From DASRFA01 sp035651755 (GTDB taxonomy: Bacteria; Desulfobacterota; Binatia; UBA12015), in contig DASRFA010000029.1 in assembly GCA_035651755.1 (NCBI GenBank), positions 33,587-97,586 of the forward strand: 64,000 nucleotides of DNA. The letters run 5' to 3'. Every line of letters starts with the position of its first letter. Positions within the stretch are counted from its first letter, which is position 1. Under the pieces are notes generated by a model. It ran no database searches. It was not told the DNA's origin and saw only the letters and a program-made list of their open reading frames with translations. Positions 8,537 through 17,468 of the stretch are shown one piece after another. Both the position numbers and the translations under genes were made by a program.

Positions 8537-9388
8537 TCAGCCGTCGCTCAGGTCGCCGAGGCGCTTTCCGCGCCGGGCGCGCTCGCGCGCGCGCTCCAGG
8601 ACGTCGGTGGGAACGGGATCCATCTGCGCCATCCCGCGCCGGAGGAGGCCGGGCGCCAGCAGGCGCAGCACCCGGGCCGCGACGAGCTGCGGGCTTCGCC
8701 GCGGCACCGTGATCTCGTGCACGCGCCTCTCGATCGCCTCGAGGATCGCGTCGGTCACGATCTCGGGCGGGTGCTTCTTGCCGTCGTACGCGGGCGGCTC
8801 ATCCTCCTTGAGCCAGATCTCCGTGTCGATCGGCCCGGGGTTGACGATCGCGACGTGGATGCCCGAGCCGGCGAGGTCGTTCCAGAGGCCTTCGCTGAAG
8901 GCGTTCATCGCGGCCTTGGAGGCCGCGTAGAGGGCCTCGCGCGGCGGCGCGACCTTCGCGGCGAACGAGGAGACGTTCACGACGGTGCCGCCGCCGTCGC
9001 GCAGCATGTACGGGATCGCGGCGAACGTCGTCCACACGCAGGAGAGGAAGTTGACGCGCATGACGGCCTCGGCCTCGTCCGCGGTCGTGTGGTAGATCTG
9101 CTTGTGCTTCGAGACGGCGGCGTTGTTGACGAGCACGTCGACCCGCCCGAAGCGCCGCGCCGTCTCGTCGACCACGTGCTCCGCGAAGGAGCGCTCTCCG
9201 AGGTCGCCGCAGAGATGGTCCGAGCGCGGCGAAGTCGTCCGGCACTCCGCGACCAGCTTCTCGAGCAGCTCCCGCCGTCGCGCGACGCCGACCACCACGG
9301 CGCCCCGCCGGGCAAACGCCCGCGCCGTGACGTAGCCGATTCCCGACGACGCGCCGGTGACGATGACGACTCGGTCTCGAAGATCCAC
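8537..9388 (-). CDS. SDR family NAD(P)-dependent oxidoreductase
   Basis: 283 residues from a GTG at 9388, with GGAGG 6 nt upstream, which fixes the start. It has TGASSGIG at 11-18, VNNAA at about 87-91, Ser140/141, and catalytic Tyr154/Lys158 in YAASK. NPGPIDTEIW follows, then a C-terminal amphipathic Arg-rich tail (RVLRLLAPGLLRRG) that may associate with membranes, as in long SDRs acting on lipids. The substrate is unknown. It lies convergent with the response regulator and downstream, on the same strand, of the ECF41-type sigma gene, after a gap of about 320 bp. Confidence 0.88.
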   Translation of the reverse strand: MDLRDRVVIVTGASSGIGYVTARAFARRGAVVVGVARRRELLEKLVAECRTTSPRSDHLCGDLGERSFAEHVVDETARRFGRVDVLVNNAAVSKHKQIYHTTADEAEAVMRVNFLSCVWTTFAAIPYMLRDGGGTVVNVSSFAAKVAPPREALYAASKAAMNAFSEGLWNDLAGSGIHVAIVNPGPIDTEIWLKEDEPPAYDGKKHPPEIVTDAILEAIERRVHEITVPRRSPQLVAARVLRLLAPGLLRRGMAQMDPVPTDVLERARERARRGKRLGDLSDG

Positions 9389-9705
9389 GCCGCCCTCCTG
9401 TGGTGGGAGGTCGGGTAGCACCGCGGTAGCATTCCGGCGAGGCGGTCCGGCGATCGTGACGGTCCGAACGCTGCTCGATCGTCGCGCATCGCGCGATCCC
9501 GGAGGCCATCGGTCTCGCTTCCCGCCGTCTCTCGGCCACCGCCGCGGGAGCTGTCGAGCTACCCGTTCTTCGTCGCGACGCTGTTTCAGCCGGAGCGCGC
9601 GGCGCTCCGAGGCGACGTCCCGCCGATCGTGCGAGCTCTGCTGGAAGCCCTCGAGGGCGGGCGACGAGCCGCAGAAGCTGACGCGAGCCGCGACGGCGCT
9701 TCTCG
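9389..9705. other. Gene-poor gap; possible degraded coding fragment
   Basis: No complete gene is visible. On the plus strand, 9545-9660 encodes a plausible peptide (ELSSYPFFVATLFQPERAA followed by RGDVPPIVRALLEALEGG). It has no usable start codon with a ribosome binding site and runs out of frame with any upstream start. It may be the tail of a lost gene or chance coding in GC-rich DNA. I could not assign it to a family. Confidence 0.25.
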
Positions 9706-10704
9706 TCACCGGAGCCGGCGTACCGCGCTGAGCTTCCTCGTCGCGAGCACAGAGTGCAGCTCGCGGATGCGCCCGTCGGCACCGACCTCGGCGCGCGTCA
9801 CCAGCAGCGGCGCCACGCCCCGCGCGTCGGTCGGGATCTCGGTGACGAGCGCCGGGAGCCCGTTCATCATCCGGAGCTCGGAGCGCATCTCTTCGGCGTG
9901 GCGCCGGACGACGTTGCCGAAGAAGCGCAGTACTCGCGCCGGGCCGACGACCGGCACGCGGGCGGCGTAGAACTCGCCGCCGCCGTCGCTGAGGGCGCGG
10001 ACGGAGCCTGCGAGCAGCCGCTCCGCGGCGCCCGAGTCGCCGGCGAGAAGCGCCGACATGAACCCGGTCAGCGCTTCCTTCGTCCGTTCGCGGAGCGCGC
10101 GCGTCGGGCGACAGCGCTCGCGATCGTACGCGGCCATGGCGCGGCGAGCGCGATGGTGGGTCGTCTTCTCGTCGGGCTCGGAGATGCCGAGCGCTTCGGC
10201 GGTCTCGGTCACGGTGTAGTCGAACACGTCGCGCAGGAGGAGCACGGCGCGCTGCTTCGGAGTGAGCGCCTCGAGTGCCAGGAGGAACGCGTACGAGACG
10301 CTTTCGAGGAGGTCGTAGCGCCCTTCGGTCGTCTGGCCGCTCGCGAGCGTCGGCTCGTAGGCCGCGAGGTCGGACTCGTCGGTCTCGACGGGGGAGGGCA
10401 GCCACGGTCCGACGTAGCGACGTCGCTTGCGGCGGCGCAGGACGTCGCGGCTCAGGTTCATCGCGACGCGCGTGAGCCACGGGCGCCAGGGCTCGTCGAG
10501 GCTCGCCGGCGGACGCTCGATCGCGCGCACGAACGTCGCCTGCACGAGATCGTCGGCGTCGGCGGCGCAGCCGGTCATGCGGTAGCAGAGGCCCCACAGA
10601 AAGCGCCGGTGGCTCGCAAACGCCGATTCGATGTCGGCGTTCGACGGGAGCGACGCGCGCGCCGGCGCGTCGCTCCCGCGCGATCTCAGCGCGTTCGCGC
10701 TCAC
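9706..10704 (-). CDS. ECF41-type RNA polymerase sigma factor with SnoaL-like C-terminal domain
   Basis: 332 residues from a GTG at 10704. Sigma region 2 (residues 30-95, DLVQATFVRA) and region 4 (about 140-195, LTPKQRAVLLLRDVFDY) are joined by the WLPSP linker at 101-105. The C-terminal extension carries DGGGE at 240-244 and a SnoaL-like fold. The WLP and DGGG motifs mark the ECF41 family, in which the C-terminal domain controls activity instead of a separate anti-sigma factor. The GTG overlaps the TGA of the upstream FAD oxidoreductase (GTGA), so the two are translationally coupled. ECF41 genes are typically linked to oxidoreductase, epimerase or carboxymuconolactone decarboxylase genes, which matches. 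Confidence 0.9.
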   Translation of the reverse strand: MSANALRSRGSDAPARASLPSNADIESAFASHRRFLWGLCYRMTGCAADADDLVQATFVRAIERPPASLDEPWRPWLTRVAMNLSRDVLRRRKRRRYVGPWLPSPVETDESDLAAYEPTLASGQTTEGRYDLLESVSYAFLLALEALTPKQRAVLLLRDVFDYTVTETAEALGISEPDEKTTHHRARRAMAAYDRERCRPTRALRERTKEALTGFMSALLAGDSGAAERLLAGSVRALSDGGGEFYAARVPVVGPARVLRFFGNVVRRHAEEMRSELRMMNGLPALVTEIPTDARGVAPLLVTRAEVGADGRIRELHSVLATRKLSAVRRLR

Positions 10705-12023
10705 GCAGCGACCGCCCGCGGTCCCGTCCCGACGACGCGCGCGAGCGCGAGCCCGGCCGCGGCGCGCGCGCTGGCGAGGCTCGCGTCGGCGAGCATGCCG
10801 TCGGGTCCGACCCAGTCGCCCGCGACGAACGCACCCGGGAGGCCCGGGATCGCGCAGCGCGGCCGGCCGCGGAGGCCGCCCGCGCGCGCCGTCGCGACCG
10901 CGTTCGCCACCGTCATGCGAGGCAGGAACCGCCGGTGCACGACGTGCCGCGTCCAGCCCGGCTGCATGCGCTCCATGAGCGCGACGAGCTCGCGCTCGTC
11001 CTCGGCGGGGTCGGTCTCGTGCGACGGATCGAGGTACTTCGCGACGTGGATCAACGCGCCGCCCTGCGGCGCGAGGCGCGCGCTGTTCGAGTGCACGGAC
11101 AGATAGAGCGGCCGGTCGATCCCGAGCGCGAAGCCGGCGCGCTGGTCGGGCAGCTGCGAGAGCGCGACGTCGAGGCAGGCCGCTCGCACCGGGACCGATT
11201 CGCTCGACCAGCGGCTCGCGGCGTCGAACGCGGCACCGGGCGGCAGCAGATCGCGCACCTCCTCGGGCGCGATCGCGAGGATCACCGCGCGCGCCGTGAC
11301 CGTGCTCCCGTCCGCGAGCCGGAGCCCGATGCGATCGGGCTCGTCCTGGAGGCGGTCGACCCGAGCCGCCGACGCGATCTTCGCCCCGGCGGCGACCGCG
11401 GCGTCGCGGAGGCCGTCGACGAGCGTCTGCCAGCCGTCGTCGAGGTAGAGTACGCCGGCGCCGAAGGCCGACTTCAGCTGATCGAACGCCGCGCCCGCGC
11501 TCTGGAGCTCGGGCGCGTTGGCGTACGTCGCGACCCGCACCAGGGCGGCGACGAGCTCGCGCACCTCGTCGCGGCGCGCGATGCGCGCGATCCCTTCCGC
11601 GACGGGAACGTCGTGAAGACCCGACGTGTCCAGGCGCGCGAGCGACCCGAGGAGGCGACCCACCTCGAGCTTCCCCGGCAGCGACAGCAGGCTCGTCGTG
11701 AGCAGCGACACGAAGCCGCCCGGCAGGGCATGGCGGCGCCCGCGGGCGACCGCATAGGCGCCGGTGAGGGGCGGCCGCTTCCCCGCCGGCGTGACGCCGA
11801 GCTCGCGCAGGACCGAGGTCGCGTCGCCTGCGCAGTAGAGCGCGTGCGGCCCGATGTTGAACGAGAAGCCCTCGCGGCGCTGCGTCACGGCCCGTCCTCC
11901 GACGGCCCCGGCCTTCTCGAAGAGGGTGACGCGCGCCCGGCCCCGGGCCGCCAGGCCGGCGGCCGCCAGCCCGGCGAGACCGCCGCCGACGACCGCGATG
12001 TCCGTGCTCCGTTCCTGCTGCAT
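10701..12023 (-). CDS. FAD-dependent amine oxidase/phytoene-desaturase-like oxidoreductase
   Basis: 440 residues. The ATG at 12023 has GGAGG about 7 nt upstream. A Rossmann FAD-binding motif VVGGGLAGLAAAG is at residues 11-23, with an acidic strand end (LFEKAGAVGGRA) typical of the amine oxidase/protoporphyrinogen oxidase/CrtI superfamily. The C-terminal FAD contact (GAFVAGDWVGPDGM) is present. The substrate is unknown. It is the first gene of a two-gene operon with the ECF41 sigma factor and probably the sigma factor's main target, as is usual for this family. Confidence 0.85.
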   Translation of the reverse strand: MQQERSTDIAVVGGGLAGLAAAGLAARGRARVTLFEKAGAVGGRAVTQRREGFSFNIGPHALYCAGDATSVLRELGVTPAGKRPPLTGAYAVARGRRHALPGGFVSLLTTSLLSLPGKLEVGRLLGSLARLDTSGLHDVPVAEGIARIARRDEVRELVAALVRVATYANAPELQSAGAAFDQLKSAFGAGVLYLDDGWQTLVDGLRDAAVAAGAKIASAARVDRLQDEPDRIGLRLADGSTVTARAVILAIAPEEVRDLLPPGAAFDAASRWSSESVPVRAACLDVALSQLPDQRAGFALGIDRPLYLSVHSNSARLAPQGGALIHVAKYLDPSHETDPAEDERELVALMERMQPGWTRHVVHRRFLPRMTVANAVATARAGGLRGRPRCAIPGLPGAFVAGDWVGPDGMLADASLASARAAAGLALARVVGTGPRAVAA

Positions 12024-12078
12024 GTCGATCCTCCGAACTCTCCGCCTTCGGGCAGAGTGGCTCAAGCTCTACCCCCTC

Positions 12079-12105
12079 CACGCCCGACGGCGGGCGGAGG
12101 TTACA
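12079..12105 (-). promoter_or_regulatory. Candidate ECF-type promoter of the FAD oxidoreductase-sigma operon
   Basis: On the minus strand TGTAACC (12105-12099) and CGTG (12082-12079) are separated by 16 nt, about 55 nt upstream of the ATG at 12023. A TGT-AAC -35 and CGT -10 are the general form of ECF promoters, and ECF41 factors usually autoregulate. This is a motif match by eye only; the published ECF41 -35 is not identical. Confidence 0.35.
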
Positions 12106-12171
12106 GCGCGCCGGTATTTTTTCCGCGTGCGCCGGCTGGCCGGATGCCGCATGATGCGGGGGAGGGCGGCG

Positions 12172-12501
12172 ATGCACGTCACGATGGTGAAGAAGAGGCT
12201 CCGCGACGGCTCGGAGTGCGCGAAGTGTGGGGACGCGACCGCCCGCCTGCGCGACCGCGGCCTGCTCGACCGGATCGACGAGACGATCTGGGCGGTGGAG
12301 GACGATCCCGAAAGCCCGGGGAGCCGGCTCGCGAGCCGGCTCGGCGTCGACCGCGCGCCCTTCTTCGTCGTGCGCGAGGACGACGGCAGGGAGTCCGTCT
12401 ACACGAGCGTCCTGAAGCTCATCCGCGAGCGCTTCGGCGCGAACGTCTCCGATCGCGAAGAGGTCGCCGCGATCGACCCCGACGACGTCGGCGGGATCTG
12501 A
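12172..12501 (+). CDS. Small thioredoxin/glutaredoxin-like protein with CxxC motif
   Basis: 109 residues. The ATG at 12172 follows a GGGGGAGGG purine run. The N-terminal strand (VTMVKKRL) leads into Cys16-Ala-Lys-Cys19, followed by a helix and the segment RAPFFVVRED containing a likely cis-Pro. This is consistent with a glutaredoxin-like fold that reduces or exchanges a disulfide. It is divergently placed from the FAD oxidoreductase, sharing a 148-bp intergenic region, so the two may be co-regulated. It could instead bind a metal through the CxxC. The specific partner is unknown. Confidence 0.65.
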   Translation: MHVTMVKKRLRDGSECAKCGDATARLRDRGLLDRIDETIWAVEDDPESPGSRLASRLGVDRAPFFVVREDDGRESVYTSVLKLIRERFGANVSDREEVAAIDPDDVGGI

Positions 12502-12514
12502 TCGGAGCTTCAGG

Positions 12515-13548
12515 CTAACCGCCGCGCTCCGCGGTCATCGCCTCGTCCCGTTCGACGTAGCCGAGCGCGCGCAGGCTCTCGCGCACCTCGGCCGTGGGCG
12601 CGGTGGGCGCGCATCAGCCGCGCATCGATCGCCGGCGACGTCGCGCGCCGGTAGCCGTAGCCGGAGAGGTGGTCGGCGCGCAGGGTGTCGAGCGAGATCA
12701 CGACCAGGTTGGGCCCGGCCCCGCCGGGCGGCGACGCGACCCGGAAGCGCGCCGGCGTCCAGATGGCGAGCGGCGTCGCCTCGCCGGCGTCCGTCTCCAC
12801 CGTCAAGCGCAGACGGCAGCGCGAGCCGTCGGTGGATTCGAGCGGGATGGCGACGTCACGCCAGCGCCCGGCCCGCGCCGTCCCCGGTACGAGGCGATCG
12901 CGAAAGAGGAGCCGCTCGTGGCGACCGTCGCAGCCGAGCGCGGCGCTGAATGCGATCGGCATGCCCGCCGCGATCGCCGAGGGCGCGAGCGCGAAGCCGA
13001 GCTCCAGCACCGCGCCTTCCGGCGGCGAGAACTCGCGGCTTTCGAGCGTCCGCGGCAGGTCGCCGAGCGCGCTCAGGCGGAGGACGAGCAGGCGACCGGA
13101 GCTCGCGGGGCATCGTGAGCTCCGGCGTCGCGGCGGCGCGGTCGTCCGGAGAGCGCCGCACGGACCAGCTGCCGATGATCTCCTTCCACCATTCGCTTCC
13201 GCTCACTTCGTCGAGCACGTCGCGCGGGAGATCCAAATCGAGATGCGAGCCGATCGCGGTCAGCCGGAACGGCGGCGATTCCATCGCCGCGAGCCGGGGC
13301 GGAAGGCGCACGTCGAGAGCGATCGGCGCCTCTCCGCCGCGCACGTTCCGGAAGTCGGCGGTCGGCTCATCCGTCGCCGTCGCCAGGACCTCGCGCGTCT
13401 CGCCGGCGATCGTGGCGACCGGGCCGTGTGGCGCCGCAGGGCCCGACGAGAAATCGCGCGCGCCGAGGCGGAGCGCGACGGAGCTCGCGGGCGGGCGCGC
13501 GCGCAGTCCGACCCCGACCGCCGCGACGACCGCGGCCATCAGGAGCAC
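12515..13548 (-). pseudogene. Membrane-anchored sulfatase, frameshifted and internally deleted
   Basis: Three reading frames are needed to follow one ancestral protein. The N-terminal part (start 13548, GTG) has a membrane span and a beta-rich ectodomain down to about 13110. A shifted frame then continues (from about 13100) to the sulfatase signature PNLVVISLDTLRADHLSGYG and SPAIDARLM near 12615. It then jumps to a typical sulfatase C-terminus (VRESLRALGYVE) in a third frame that ends at the stop at 12515-12517. The catalytic CxPxR region and nearly all of the hydrolase domain are missing. A tandem duplication gtgggcgcg-gtgggcgcg (12594-12611) marks the junction. The gene is almost certainly non-functional. 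Confidence 0.8.
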
Positions 13549-13565
13549 CCGTCCGAAACCCCCAT

Positions 13566-13615
13566 GAGACGTCCGGCGGCCGGCACCCCGGGGGCCGGCA
13601 GGCCGCCGACGTCTC
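13566..13615 (-). terminator. Long stem-loop downstream of cysH
   Basis: Arms gagacgt (13566-13572) and acgtctc (13609-13615) extend inward through cggcggcc/ggccgccg and ccggc-type pairs to form a very stable hairpin of about 20 bp. It lies 65 nt past the cysH stop on the minus strand. There is no T-run after it, so it may be a factor-dependent terminator or an mRNA 3' stabiliser. Confidence 0.5.
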
Positions 13616-13679
13616 TATCGCAAGCGCGCCCGCGCGGCGATCTTCGCGCCGGTGCGACTTGGCGATCTTCGGGCCGCTG

Positions 13680-14408
13680 CTACTTGACGTTGCCCGCGTG
13701 GAGGCCGCACTCCTTCAGCGTCTCGGCCTCCCACCACCAGCGACCGGCGCGCTCGTGCTCGCCCGGCAGGACCGGTCGGGTGCACGGTTCGCAGCCGATC
13801 GAGACGAAGCCGCGTGAGTGGAGCGCGTTGTACGGCACGTCGTTCTGGCCGATGTACTCCCACACCTGCTTCGACGACCAGTTCGCGAGCGGGTTGAACT
13901 TGACGAGCGGGCGCTCCTCCGAGCCGAACGTCGGGTCGGGCTGGATCACGGGCACCGCCATGCGCGTTCCCGGGCTCTGGTCCTTCCGCTGGCCGGTGAT
14001 CCACGCCTTGAGCGGTGCGAGTGCGCGCTTCAGCGGCTCGACCTTCCGGACGCCGCAGCACTCCTTGTGGCCGTCCTCATAGAACGAGTAGAGGCCCTTC
14101 TCGCGGACGAGCCGCTGAACGCCCTCAGGCTCGGGGAAGAAGGTCTCGACCGGGATGCCGTAGTGCTTCCGGACGCGATCCAGGAACTGATAGGTCTCCG
14201 GGTGAAGCCGACCCGTGTCGAGCGAGAAGACGCGGAAGTCTCCGCCGATCTTGCACGCCATGTCGACGAGGACGACGTCCTCGGCGCCGCTGAAGGAGAT
14301 CGCGACGCCGCCCGCGAAGTCGCGCAGCGCGCACGCGATGATGTCGCGCGGATGGCCCTGGTCGAGCTCCTCGGCGAGGCGCGCGATGGCCTGATGGTCG
14401 AGCTTCAT
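13680..14408 (-). CDS. cysH: Adenylyl-sulfate (APS) reductase, 4Fe-4S type
   Basis: 242 residues. The ATG at 14408 has GGAGGG about 6 nt upstream. The PP-loop SFSGAEDVV is at 38-46. Cluster ligands Cys117-Cys118 (KECCGVRK) and Cys206/Cys209 (GCEPCTRP) define the iron-sulfur type, which reduces APS rather than PAPS. The catalytic C-terminal Cys234 is in the ECGLH motif. It makes sulfite for cysteine synthesis in the cytosol, with thioredoxin as reductant. No ATP sulfurylase or sulfite reductase gene is nearby. The thioredoxin-like gene 1.2 kb away could be related, but this is speculative. Confidence 0.93.
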   Translation of the reverse strand: MKLDHQAIARLAEELDQGHPRDIIACALRDFAGGVAISFSGAEDVVLVDMACKIGGDFRVFSLDTGRLHPETYQFLDRVRKHYGIPVETFFPEPEGVQRLVREKGLYSFYEDGHKECCGVRKVEPLKRALAPLKAWITGQRKDQSPGTRMAVPVIQPDPTFGSEERPLVKFNPLANWSSKQVWEYIGQNDVPYNALHSRGFVSIGCEPCTRPVLPGEHERAGRWWWEAETLKECGLHAGNVK

Positions 14409-14509
14409 GGGTTCCCTCCGAAATGGGAGCGCAGGATGGAGACGCGCTCGGGCGGAGACACTAGACGGAACGGGACGCCTGAACAACGCATTTTCGCACG
14501 CGAGCGAGC

Positions 14510-15370
14510 CTATGGCAGGCCCAACGCGCCATGCGCGTCGAACGCGACCTGGCGGTGCTCCTCGAAGAAGGTCGGGCCGTACACGTCGCGGCCCGAGAAG
14601 AACATCGGGTCCTTGGCGGTCGCGAGCATCGCACAGACCCGGCCCGGATTCTCGACCGGGAGGCCCTTCGAGGCGTCGAAGCCGAAGTCCTTGAGCTCGA
14701 TCGCCATGCGCTCGGTGCCGACGAACCCGGGCATGAGCCCGATCACCGCGACGTTGTGCGGCCGGAGCTCCTTCGCGAGGCCGGGCACCATGCGGTTGAA
14801 GGCCGCCTTCGTGACCGAGTAGCCGAGCCCCCAGCCGCCCTGGCCGATCGGCTGCGGGGTCTCGCGATCGCCCGCGCTCGACGTCACGTTGATCACGATC
14901 CCGCCGCCCTGCTTCTTCATGGCGGGAAGGCAGAGCTTGATCAGGTGCATCGGCGCGAAGACGTTGCAGAGGAACATCTGCTCGATGAGCTCGAGCGGCG
15001 TCTCCTCGAACGGGTCCATGTGGCCCCGGCCGATGTAGCGACCGTTGTTCACGAGCACGTCGATCCGGCCGAAGCGGTCGAGAGTCGCCTGGACGGCTGC
15101 GGGCCAGTCGGCGCGCACGGACAGGTCGAGCTTGACGACCAGCGATTCGACGCCGAGCGCGCGCACCTCGGCCGCCGTCGACTCGAGGCTCCCCGGCAGA
15201 GGCTCGGTCGCCTTCTTCTTGACGGTGGACGAGTACTCGTAGAACTCGCGACCCGTCACGGTGCGCGCCGTCGCGACGACGTCGAATCCGCGGCGCGCGA
15301 GCTCGAGCGCGCAGCCGCGCCCGATGCCGCGGCTCGCGCCGGTGATGAGAGCGACCTTTCCCGACCTCAT
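14510..15370 (-). CDS. SDR family oxidoreductase
   Basis: 286 residues. TGASRGIG is at 10-17, VNNG at 107-110 (a Gly replaces the usual Ala), Ser at 164-165, and Tyr184/Lys188 in YSVTK. A long insertion (residues 39-60, REFYEYSSTVKKKATEPLPG) distinguishes it from minimal SDRs. Its ATG overlaps the TGA of the upstream histidine kinase (ATGA at 15367-15370), so translation is coupled. The substrate is unknown. A sensor kinase feeding directly into a dehydrogenase gene is uncommon. Confidence 0.87.
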   Translation of the reverse strand: MRSGKVALITGASRGIGRGCALELARRGFDVVATARTVTGREFYEYSSTVKKKATEPLPGSLESTAAEVRALGVESLVVKLDLSVRADWPAAVQATLDRFGRIDVLVNNGRYIGRGHMDPFEETPLELIEQMFLCNVFAPMHLIKLCLPAMKKQGGGIVINVTSSAGDRETPQPIGQGGWGLGYSVTKAAFNRMVPGLAKELRPHNVAVIGLMPGFVGTERMAIELKDFGFDASKGLPVENPGRVCAMLATAKDPMFFSGRDVYGPTFFEEHRQVAFDAHGALGLP

Positions 15371-17256
15371 GGGCCGCGCTTGTAGCCCGCGCGGCGACTC
15401 CCGGCCAACGCCCGCTCCCGGCTCGCGATCCGTCCGCTCGCGCTGCCCGCGCGCTCTCCGACGCCGCTCCCGCCCCCGACCGTCGACGGGTTTGCCGGCG
15501 ACGCTTCGCCGCACGCGGCCGTGGGCAGCTCGAGCGTGAATTCCGATCCGACGCCCGGCGTGCTGGCGACCGCGATCGACCCGCCGAGCACGTCGACGAG
15601 GCGCTTCACGATGTAGAGGCCGAGCCCGACGCCGCCCGACGACGCCGATCGCGCCTCGGGAAGCTGGCGGAACATGTCGAAGATCGCGCCCAGGTCCTCG
15701 GACGCGATGCCGATCCCCGTGTCGACGACGCGCAGCCGGAGGCGCCCGTCGCCGAGCGACGCGGACACGCGGACGGAGCCGGCCGGCGTGAACTTGATCG
15801 CGTTCCCGACCAGGTTCTTGACGATCGTCTTGAGCTTCCCGCGGTCGGTCAGGACGGCGATCGGCGCGGACGCGTCCTCCTCGTACGAGAGCGCGACGCG
15901 CCCCGGGGCGAGGAGCGTCGCGAGCTCGCTCTGGACCTCGGCGAAGACGTCGCCGAGGACGACGCGCTCGAGCGCGACGACGTCGCCGCCCGCTTCGAGC
16001 CGGCTCAGGTCGAGGGTCTTCGTGACGAGGTCGAACAGCTCGCGGGCGCTCCGCTCGACGCCGTGCGCAGCGGTGCGGTGCTCGGGCGACAGCGCTCCGA
16101 GCTCCTCGTCGCACAGGATCTCCGCGTAGCCGGTCATCACGTTGAGCGGCGTCCTGAGCTCGTGCGACATCGTGGAGACGAAGTCCGACTTGAGCCGGTT
16201 CGCGCTCCGCAGATCGGCGACCAGGCGCTGGTTCGCGACCGCGACCGCGAGCGCCTGTGCGAGGCCGAGGGTCACCCGGCGCTGCTTGTGCGTGAACGGC
16301 CCGGTGCGGCCGCGGTCGCCGTTGAAGACGACGCCGACGAGTTCGCCGGCGATCATGATCGGCGCGCACAGGACCGCCGCGACGTCGAGGCGCCGCAGCA
16401 ATTCGGAAGGCGCGTGGTCCTGACGATCGACGTCGGCGATCTCGACCAGCTCGCCGCGGTCGAGGGCTTCGCCGAGCCGCCAGATTCCGCGCTGCAGGCC
16501 CGTCGTGGCGATGGCGTCCGCGACCTCTCGGCGAAGGCCCGCGTGCCCGACCGCGCGCAGCGTCCGACCGCCCGGCTCGAGGAAGAAGATCACGCTCCAG
16601 TCGCAGGCGAGCGCCTCGACCGCGAGGCGCGCGACCCGGCCGAACGCATCGCCGTCGCCGAGGCTCGCGCCGAGCGCGTCGGAGACGCGCAGCAGGGCGG
16701 AGGAGACGTCGAGCTCGTCCTGCTTGCGGCGCGACTCGAGCTCGAGCAGCGTCGCGTGCCAGCGCGCGTCGTCGCGGAACCGGGCGAGGAGGTGCGTCGC
16801 GGCGATCGCGCTCGTCGCTCCCGCGACGACCCCGACCACCGACAGCGCGAGCATCTCGGTGTGCGAGAGGAAGGGCCCGATCGCGGCGATCGCGAGGACC
16901 GCGATTCCCGAGAGCGCGATCTGCCACCGCACGCCCCACGGCAGCAGCACCGACAGCCCCGTGAGCTCGCACACGAGCGAGAGAGCGAGGAGCTCCGGCG
17001 GGAGGTCGAGGATCGCGCAGGTGACCGCCATCAGAACGGCGAACGAGCCGCCGAAGACGAGGGCCACCGCGGAAACGTGGCGCGCGAGCGCGCGCCAGTG
17101 GAGCGCGAGCGCGCACGCCGCGCATGCGGCGAGCTCGGCGGCGTAGCTCGCGGCGAGCGCCCCGCGCGCGGCGGGATGGGCGCCGGCGAGGAGGACGACC
17201 GACATCCCGAGGAACACGGCCGGGATCGGGATCGCGAGGCGGAGGCGACTCCGCAT
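15367..17256 (-). CDS. Membrane sensor histidine kinase (6TM-GAF-HisKA-HATPase)
   Basis: 629 residues from the ATG at 17256; an in-frame GTG at 17319 is an alternative start with no better ribosome binding site. About six hydrophobic segments fill residues 7-158. A short coiled linker is followed by a GAF domain at about 195-345 (CAPIMIAGELVGVVFNG), the HisKA H-box with His365 in MSHELRTPLN, and an HATPase_c domain with NLVGNAIKFT, DTGIGI and GGVGLGLYIV. The C-terminal tail (about 45 residues) is Gly/Ser/Arg-rich and probably disordered. No partner response regulator is adjacent. The SDR gene downstream is translationally coupled by ATGA. Confidence 0.9.
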   Translation of the reverse strand: MRSRLRLAIPIPAVFLGMSVVLLAGAHPAARGALAASYAAELAACAACALALHWRALARHVSAVALVFGGSFAVLMAVTCAILDLPPELLALSLVCELTGLSVLLPWGVRWQIALSGIAVLAIAAIGPFLSHTEMLALSVVGVVAGATSAIAATHLLARFRDDARWHATLLELESRRKQDELDVSSALLRVSDALGASLGDGDAFGRVARLAVEALACDWSVIFFLEPGGRTLRAVGHAGLRREVADAIATTGLQRGIWRLGEALDRGELVEIADVDRQDHAPSELLRRLDVAAVLCAPIMIAGELVGVVFNGDRGRTGPFTHKQRRVTLGLAQALAVAVANQRLVADLRSANRLKSDFVSTMSHELRTPLNVMTGYAEILCDEELGALSPEHRTAAHGVERSARELFDLVTKTLDLSRLEAGGDVVALERVVLGDVFAEVQSELATLLAPGRVALSYEEDASAPIAVLTDRGKLKTIVKNLVGNAIKFTPAGSVRVSASLGDGRLRLRVVDTGIGIASEDLGAIFDMFRQLPEARSASSGGVGLGLYIVKRLVDVLGGSIAVASTPGVGSEFTLELPTAACGEASPANPSTVGGGSGVGERAGSASGRIASRERALAGSRRAGYKRGP

Positions 17257-17468
17257 GAGCGCCGCGTCCCGCCCGGCATCCGCGCGGGGCGCGCTCCCGG
17301 TCGGCGTCGTCGCGCTCACGGAGCGCGAGGCTATCCGGTCAGCGGAGCTGGCACCATCGTCGCGACGCTCCGACGTCGCGCCGCGGAGCCGTCGCGACGT
17401 CGAAGCGCGATCGGCCACGCCGCGACTGCATTTGCGCTCGCGAGAGAGCCCACGATAGCGTGCGCGCC

